Below, in pieces: positions 58,340 to 64,000 of a stretch of DNA of 64,000 nucleotides. This stretch comes from Puccinellia tenuiflora. Lineage: Eukaryota; Streptophyta; Magnoliopsida; Poales; Poaceae. The DNA is taken from positions 180,169-244,168 of the forward strand of contig QRDG01000135.1 of the NCBI GenBank assembly GCA_012064385.1. The letters run 5' to 3'. Both the position numbers and the translations under genes were made by a program. The notes below the pieces were generated by a model. The model worked only from the letters and a program-made list of their open reading frames with translations. It searched no databases and had not been told where the DNA came from. Position 1 is the first letter of the stretch. Each line of letters starts with the position of its first letter.

Positions 58340-58799
58340 TGTTTGGGATCTTGCCTTTTTGCATTTTAGTCCTTGAGGAAACATAATATCAACCCATTGT
58401 CAACACATACAACACACCGCCTCATTCGATCCCCGTTCTCCTTTGACCTCTCGATGACGCAGCGGCTGCCGGCAGAAGGCTCCGAGGCCGTGCCTCCTCT
58501 TCCTCCCGCTACCTGCCCACCAGACGCCGTAGTAGCTGCCAGTATCACCACAGCTCGCCTCCCGGCGACAGACGTACTCGAGTCTCCTCTCGCGGCCGCT
58601 CCCGTCGGCGGATCTGGTGGCCGGACTAGCCAGCGAGGCGTTGGCTGTCTATGCACAAGCGGCGCTCAAGTTACTTGGACGGACTAGCTAGCGATGCGTC
58701 GACCGTCTGTTCAGAAGCAGCCCTGAAGTTCCAGAGATATGATTTGAGGCGTTCAGGAGATAGGTTGGACTCTGCTTGGATGTTGTTGTTTCTTCTTCT
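58340..58799 (+). other. GC-rich segment with a possible first exon
   Basis: A 5'UTR-like AC-rich stretch precedes ATG 58454 (MTQRLPAEGSEAVPPLP...), open to a stop at 58687. Ala/Pro/Thr-rich, no recognised domain. Before the LINE insertion it joined the sequence left of 57342. May be a gene relic. Confidence 0.3.
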
Positions 58800-58808
58800 C
58801 ATAGCCAC

Positions 58809-58876
58809 GAGATAATTGATGATAACCCCCCCATGTGGGGTTTAAGTGACCCGGGGGGGTTATCATCAAATCCCCC
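58809..58876. mobile_element. 68-bp fold-back element with 9-bp flanking repeats
   Basis: CATAGCCAC flanks it at 58800-58808 and 58877-58885. Arms TTGATGATAACCCCCCC (58816-58832) and the inverse (58853-58869) match perfectly over 17 bp around a 20-nt loop, and the pairing extends imperfectly to the flanking repeats. Probably a minimal MITE; the 9-bp duplication would suit a Mutator-type source. Confidence 0.6.
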
Positions 58877-58885
58877 CATAGCCAC

Positions 58886-59325
58886 CGCTAAACAAGCCCT
58901 TCAGTTTCGGGTGTTTTTTATTCACAAATCAGGGACTTTTTCTATTCACAGGACTCAAAAAACACAACGTTGCAAGTTTACAGGCTTACATGGTTGATAG
59001 GACTGAATATACAATGTTGTTTGATTACACCAGATACAGAGATCTTGACCTCACGTGTCTAGGCTTAACTAATTTTGCCCACTTCAGTTACCTTCTGTGA
59101 TACATTTGGCTGTGTAGCCATTTTCTCCAAATGTATTTGTTTCTGCATGTTCGGTTGGCTCCGGCCTTTTGGTGATGTGATAAAGCTCAGTGACATGCTC
59201 ACCAATTGTTTGTGAAAATGACAAAAACCTCATGAACTGTTTTTCTATGTGTTATTAAATATTGTGATTATTAAGTTTATGGTGTTGACAAAATTTCTAG
59301 GCTCTGATGTGCATTTAAACATCTC
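58886..59325. other. AT-rich low-copy sequence, no gene seen
   Basis: Intron-like composition; nothing recognised. Confidence 0.35.
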
Positions 59326-59558
59326 CAGCCACATTAGGCTCTCTGGAAATTATCTAGCTAGGTTCTTTATTCAGTGCTAAGGAAGAAAAAAATTTCCCCT
59401 GTTTTTTCAGTTGTTGGCAGCCACATTAGGCTCTCTGGAAATTATCTAGCTAGGTTCTTTATTCAGTGCTAAGGAAGAATTTCTTTCCTCTGTTTTTTCA
59501 GTTAATGGCAGTCTACGGATTTTTTTCATGCCCCTTTATTCAGTGCTAAGGAAGAATT
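59326..59558 (+). repeat. 92-bp tandem duplication plus a partial third copy
   Basis: CAGCCACATTAGGCTCTCTG...TATTCAGTGCTAAGGAAGAA repeats at 59326 and 59418. The third copy, from about 59509, keeps only CTTTATTCAGTGCTAAGGAA. Confidence 0.85.
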
Positions 59559-60773
59559 ACTGACCATATATTATGTGATTTTTTTCGAAAAATAAATAAT
59601 TTACCTGCACCGTTTGATTCCTTATAGGTAATACAGGAATTGCTAAGCCTATATGATTGCAAGAGGGACATGATGTATTAATGTTGCAATGCAAATCAAC
59701 TGGAGAACCAACTCTTCCCTTCACCCATCACATGCGACTGATATCGTATCAAACAACACTACCAAGAGTGAGATATAAAGTAGGATGCTCCAGTACAGTA
59801 CTTGATTGTATGCAGTTGCCCTGCATGTGTAAGCAATGCAATGTGTTTCTACTTGCTAGAAATATAAATAAATTGTTGATGCATGCATATTCTACATATG
59901 GATATGGCAACAAATACATAGGTGTTAAAATAGGGGAACAATGTCATGTATGCTGGCATATCATGGCACAAACATTCACTAAATGCATGCATGTGACTGA
60001 TCTTGGTTAAAAATAGCTTTTACTCTTTAGTTTGATTAGTGTGGTCTCCGTTATCTTGCTAATTTCGTCGGGCTCTATGTTCCATGTTGTTTGGAAAATC
60101 TTGTCTTTTTAATTCAGGCTAAAGAGAAGAATGGAAGAGATCCTCGCCGTCGCCACAAGGGACGAGAAGGCAGCCCCCCCCCCCCCCCCCCCCCGGGCTA
60201 CGATAGTCGTCGCTGCGGACAGCGCCTACCTCGAGGCAGGGACATGCAAGAGGATCACCTTGTTCGAGGCAGTCCAGGCTAGGCTGTCCCTCTAGCGCCT
60301 CATCAGGCGACCGTCTATTTTGAAAAAAAGGAAAATGATATTTAGAGGTTTCAAAAAAAATCTTTTGTGGGGTATGGAAGATTAAGAGCAATCTATAAAA
60401 GTGTGTCTGACTCGGTTGTAAGCTTAGCTAGAAGTGCACGTCGCCTAACGGAATGATCATGATAAATGTATTTTGTAGTGTTATTTTTTCCCGTGGCAAC
60501 GCACGGATATTGTGCTAGTATGTATAAATCATACACTATGCAAACCGATAAATAAAAGTAATCATACATCAACGCGGGCAAAGAATGTGTACAATATGTC
60601 ACCAAAGAAGAAGCAGAAAAGAAAGAAAGATCTACTACAGAGGAAGCAGTAAAAGGAAAGATAAAACATGGAACAGCTCAAAGACATGAATACATCGCAG
60701 CAGCAAAACTACACGTACGCGTGGCGCGCGCCCACGCCGTACGAGTGAGAGACGTCGACACAATCTGATCCGA
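59559..60773. other. Low-copy sequence downstream of the b561/DOMON gene, no gene recognised
   Basis: Contains a C21 run (60174-60194) and a GGCAACGCACGGATATTGTGC motif near 60496 of a type found at ends of some grass transposons. The last part is presumably the 3' UTR of the minus-strand gene. Confidence 0.4.
60174..60194 (+). repeat. Homopolymer C21 tract
   Basis: An uninterrupted run of 21 C, unusual outside G-quadruplex or i-motif-forming sites and a likely assembly or sequencing weak point. Confidence 0.9.
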
Positions 60774-62708
60774 TCATAGCTGCACGCCGGAGCCGTTGGC
60801 CCCGTGGCCGTACGACTTGTTGCGCTTGCGCCGGCGCAGGACGATGGCCCAGGTGATGGCCTCCAGGACGAGGGCGACGCCGGCGAGCGTGGCGAGGATG
60901 ACGATGTACCCGGTCTTCCACCCGGTGGCCGGCTTGAGGATGTTGAGCCCCTTGAAGATGTTGATGGCGGCGAGGAGGATGACGGAGTATCCGACGGAGT
61001 GGTGGTAGGCGTTCCAGTACACCCTGTACTTGTTCTTCTTGTCGGGCCTGAGGAAGAGGGCAAACACCTGGAGGGTAGCGAGGCAGAAGATGGCGATGCC
61101 GATGTTGCGGTGGGGCTGGTAGGTGAGGCCGACGGACTCGCTGCCGAGCTTGAGCCCGAGGCCCCAGCCAGCGACGCCGAGGATGTAGCCGGAGATCTGG
61201 CACGCGATGTGGAGGTAGAACCAGGCAGGGTCGGCGGCCTCGAAGACGCGGAGGTAGCGGGCGATCATGGCGCCGAGGGGGATCAGGATGCCCCAGCCGA
61301 CAGCGTTGAGCACACCATGGAGCTGTTGTTATACGTGACATGGTCAGTTAGGATAATACTAGAGTGAAATGAAATGAAAACTGTGATCAAATCCAGGTCA
61401 AGAAGATAAACATTTGTCGTCACTAAATTGAACAGTTTTTTTTTTTTTTTTTTTTTTTTTTTTGCGGGGACTATATTGAACAGTTGAAGGCGGCTAACTA
61501 AACTACTCCCTCCGTCCAGAAATAAGTGTCTCAAATTTGCTAAAAAATGGATGTATCTAGACATGTTTTATATATAGATACATCCACTTTTTGTCAAACT
61601 TGAGACACTTATTTTTGGACGGAGGGAGTATTATTCTACTAGTTCAGTTGGGCTGGTGGAAATTCAGAGGGTTGGTGCAGCCGCCGAGCAGGTGCAGCTC
61701 CCCTAGCTCTAATGTTGTTGCTTGTCGAAGTTGAGTTTGAAAATCTTTAGTCCAGGTAAGCATGATCAAAAAGGAGAGAAGTTTATCGTCATCCCTATCA
61801 CCAAATACTAATCACAACATTTTCTTTGGGCAGGACATGACGAGTCGAACAGCTACCACAATTTCGGCCATCGCCGTCACCTACACTTATCTTAACCTAC
61901 CTAACATGTAGACAATCCGACAGCGAAATGAGACAATCTAGCATTGAACCGTTCATCACAAATCCACTAGAGTACTACTATTCATACACTATCTCTTTGT
62001 TTAATTAATACTTTTCTTTCGAGGGAACAAAGAAATGTAAAATTAAGCAAGCTGGAGGCAGGGTGGATGAGGAGGAGAAAGCCAGAAAGGGGAGAAACTC
62101 ACGTTACGGCGGTGCAGCCTGGAGTTGGAGCCGGCGGTTCCGGTGCCCGAGAGGAAGTCCAGGTTCTGGACGCCGAGCATGTTCTGCCCCGAGGTCGGGT
62201 GCGGCAGGATGGTGCCGCCGCTGGTCTGCCCGGCCTGCCACACCGTGTTCTGCGTCGTGGAGTTGTTCGGCAGCGTCACCGTGACGTAGATGGTGTAGGC
62301 GCCGCCCGCGTACTCGGCGCGGGCCGGGACGGGCACGGCGAACTTGAGGGGCCCGCTGGTCAGGCTGGGCGACGTGGTCTCCAGGACGGTGGTGAGCACG
62401 GTGACGGCGCCGCTGGCGTCGTGCGAGGCGATGAAGACGTTGCTTCTGGCCATGCCGGCGCCGTCCGGGTTGATGCCCCAGGCGACCCACCCGTCGCTGC
62501 CCGACGTCGCCCGGAACGCGACGTCGGCGGTGCCGTTCTCGGCGTGGTACGTCCAGTGCAGGCTGGCGCCGAGCACCGGCAGCGGGTTGCACTTGAGGAA
62601 CGTGCGCCCGCCCGTGAAGGTCGCGGACAGGCAGTCCTGCGCCGCCGCGCCGGCCGCGAACAGCAGCACCGCCATCGAGAGGAGAGGGAGCCACGCCGGG
62701 CGCGCCAT
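60774..62708 (-). CDS. Cytochrome b561 and DOMON domain-containing protein (CYB561-DOMON/AIR12 family)
   Basis: Two exons, 62708-62103 and 61322-60774, join in phase (AAC|CTC) with GTGAGT donor and CAACAG acceptor, encoding 384 residues. Residues 1-23 are a signal peptide. The DOMON domain (about 45-165) binds heme b in relatives such as AIR12, where a Met and a His are ligands; M86 (GAGMARSNV) and H170 (ILPHPTSG) fit. N-glycosylation sequons are at N58 and N148/N149. Exon 2 encodes the b561 core of five or so membrane helices with the four conserved heme histidines H204, H240, H273 and H309, then a basic cytosolic tail (RRRKRNKS). Relatives pass electrons across the plasma membrane, probably from ascorbate to apoplastic acceptors. 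Length and order match the family and no defect is seen. It is the only convincing intact host gene here. Confidence 0.93.
61323..62102 (-). other. Intron of the b561/DOMON gene
   Basis: 780 bp, GT-AG, between the DOMON and b561 exons, the conserved position in this family. It holds a T25-scale homopolymer (about 61436-61463) and a Stowaway MITE. Confidence 0.85.
61506..61628. mobile_element. Stowaway MITE in the b561/DOMON intron
   Basis: CTCCCTCCGTCCAGAAATAA...inverted at the other end (TTATTTTTGGACGGAGGGAG), 123 bp, TA TSD at 61504-61505 and 61629-61630. The arms pair over most of their length. Confidence 0.92.
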
Positions 62709-62900
62709 GGTTCTGCTCTGCCTTGAGAGAGTATTGGTTTCTTTGAGCTCGCTGTATCGATCGAGGTACGAGATGGAGCGGGAGGCGATGGAGAGGAAGC
62801 TGCTGGCTGTTGGGAGGAGGAGGTGGGAGGGAGAAGGTATATGTAATGGAGACGTGAGGGTGAGTCGCCGCGGTTGTTGGCGTTGGGGGAGGTTTGCCGT
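62709..62900 (-). promoter_or_regulatory. 5' UTR and proximal promoter of the b561/DOMON gene
   Basis: A purine/pyrimidine-rich leader precedes the ATG at 62708. The best TATA-like element on the minus strand is ACATATACC near 62838-62847, about 130 bp upstream of the ATG. It is not a perfect TATA box. Confidence 0.35.
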
Positions 62901-63640
62901 GCGGGTGGAAGCTTCCAGGTCGATAATGGTTGTTTTCAGTGCTTTTGTCTACGCGACACGGTCTTGGCTTTGGGTCTCTCTGCTGAATAACCGAGGTACA
63001 GTTCGTTCCCGGACAAGCATCCGTTGAAACTTCTAGGCAGGCTGAGAGACCGTTTCCTTTCTCGTAGGATGATTGGCTAGGCTGTATGTATGCTGCTGCA
63101 AAGCGCAAAACATAGCAGGCATTTTCGGCAAAAAGCGAGTGAGTGAAGTCACCCATTAATTCAATTCAGCAAAGCTTTTGCCTGGTTTCAAAAAAAAAAA
63201 TTCAGCGAAGGGATTCCGGACGTTGTCTCTTAGTCGTGATTGTTTCGTTGGTAATTTTCTTTCTATTGTATCGCTATAATTTCAGCCGTCCTTTACTTAT
63301 TTTTTGCAGTTAATATATTTAGCTACAGCATGTTGGGCATAAAGAATCGCTCTATTAGATAAACAACGGAATTACTTCAAGTACGATGAGTTATGTACGA
63401 TCCCGCTGTCGTACACATATCGTATCAATTTCGTCGTACATATAGCATCTCTCGATAAACAATACTTCTGTCTACAGCGGGTAATACTCCATCCCGGAGT
63501 CCTCGACCTCGAACCCCGAGAAAGACAACGCCATACCACGAGACCAGCGAATCGGGCAAGGTGCATTTATCTTTTTTGTGCGGGAATATACATTTATATT
63601 TATATTTTTGAGGGCAAGAATATACATTTATCTACATCAT
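62901..63640. other. Upstream region of the b561/DOMON gene, no gene recognised
   Basis: Shadow frames of the gene extend here but nothing independent is supported. A B-box-like GGGTTCGAGGTC occurs on minus near 63510, too little for a tRNA or SINE call. Confidence 0.4.
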
Positions 63641-63644
63641 CCAG

Positions 63645-64000
63645 GGGCGGCGGCAGGGGTATTCCCCTGTATTCCATGGAATACCCATGATTTTGACAAG
63701 GAAAAAAAAGTTTACATATTGGACCCAGCCCATCCTAGCACGCACACGCAAATCCTGGCCCAATTACTCGCTGGCGCTGCCTCGCTCGTTCGTGCTCGTT
63801 CGTATCGCACGCCGCATAGTTGCAGACGCAGTCCTCTGCCCTATCCTCCTCGAACACAACTGACGACCAGACCACGACGAGCCGCCGGCCGCCGTCTCGC
63901 CGATGCCGCCATCTCCCCACCCCCCATGCCCTGCGTCCGCGAGCGCAGCAGAAGGAACGACCGGCCGTCTCGCCGATGTAGCAGGCGACGGCCCTGCGCC
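63645..64000 (+). other. Possible start of a hAT-like or other DNA transposon running off the window
   Basis: CAGGGGCGGCGGCAGGGGTA at 63643 resembles the CAGGGGCGG start of several grass hAT elements, followed by a TATTCCATGGAATA palindrome. The other end is outside the window. Confidence 0.25.

Noticed and set aside
62104..63156. 350-codon minus-strand and 219-227-codon plus-strand frames over exon 1 of the b561/DOMON gene
   Set aside because: Out-of-frame shadows of the GC-rich first exon. The in-frame product has signal peptide and DOMON features and splices in phase to the b561 exon.
63480..63570. Possible tRNA gene or SINE on the minus strand (GGGTTCGAGGTC near 63510)
   Set aside because: There is a B-box-like motif but no credible A box at the right distance and no cloverleaf; no TSD seen.
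1..64000. CRISPR arrays, prokaryotic operons or riboswitches
   Set aside because: The sequence is plainly plant nuclear DNA. The regular repeats found are transposon-internal tandem arrays without unique spacers.

Overview
The window looks like a gene-poor, repeat-rich stretch of a Triticeae grass chromosome (wheat, Aegilops or barley type). The sequence evidence is a solo LTR of the Angela/BARE/WIS type, a CACTA end built from paired TCCCGGTT/AACCGGGA arrays, Stowaway MITEs with CTCCCTCCG ends, several related Gypsy families with a tRNA-Asp-like primer site, and truncated LINEs. Almost everything before about 60 kb is transposon or transposon-derived. The one clear, apparently intact host gene is a two-exon cytochrome b561/DOMON gene on the minus strand at 60.8-62.7 kb, with a Stowaway element in its intron.

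Layout. 1-1524: 3' end of a CACTA element with the last five exons of its Ulp1-like protease gene. 1525-5661: a minus-strand Gypsy-type element (A), cut by the CACTA, with an unusual acidic ORF. 5662-9152: low-copy sequence with a good TATA box, split by two related solo LTRs. 9153-16070: a LINE 3' end carrying a small hAT element, a second truncated LINE, and low-copy sequence with short tandem repeats. 16071-46655: a large nest. 46656-60773: a retroposon, a deleted hAT element inside a Stowaway, an isolated LTR, AT-rich degenerate repeats, a dispersed 5S rRNA copy, another truncated LINE with target-site duplication (TSD), a 68-bp fold-back element and low-copy sequence. 60774-62708: the b561/DOMON gene. 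62709-64000: its promoter and unassigned sequence.

The nest at 16-46.7 kb can be unpicked with TSDs. The base is an old minus-strand LINE ORF2 tail. A Mutator-like element (16120-22289; 9-bp TSD) entered near its stop codon, and a non-autonomous LTR element (16584-21328; TSD GACGG) entered that. Upstream in the same ORF2 a plus-strand retroposon of about 1.3 kb inserted. It was later split by an Angela-type solo LTR (22745-24586; TSD GAGGG), a Gypsy element with only gag remnants (B, 24698-31780; TSD TCGAC/TCGGC) and a 13.7-kb chromovirus-type Gypsy element (C, 32176-45893; TSD AGAAG).

Element C has nearly complete coding capacity: a leader ORF resembling a dsRNA-binding fold, gag, pol and a chromodomain. 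It is disabled by frameshifts, nonsense codons and an Asp-to-Asn change in the reverse transcriptase YIDD motif. Elements A, B and the 16.6-21.3 kb element lack pol and would have needed proteins in trans. All calls come from reading the sequence by eye; family names are recognised from memory and were not searched.
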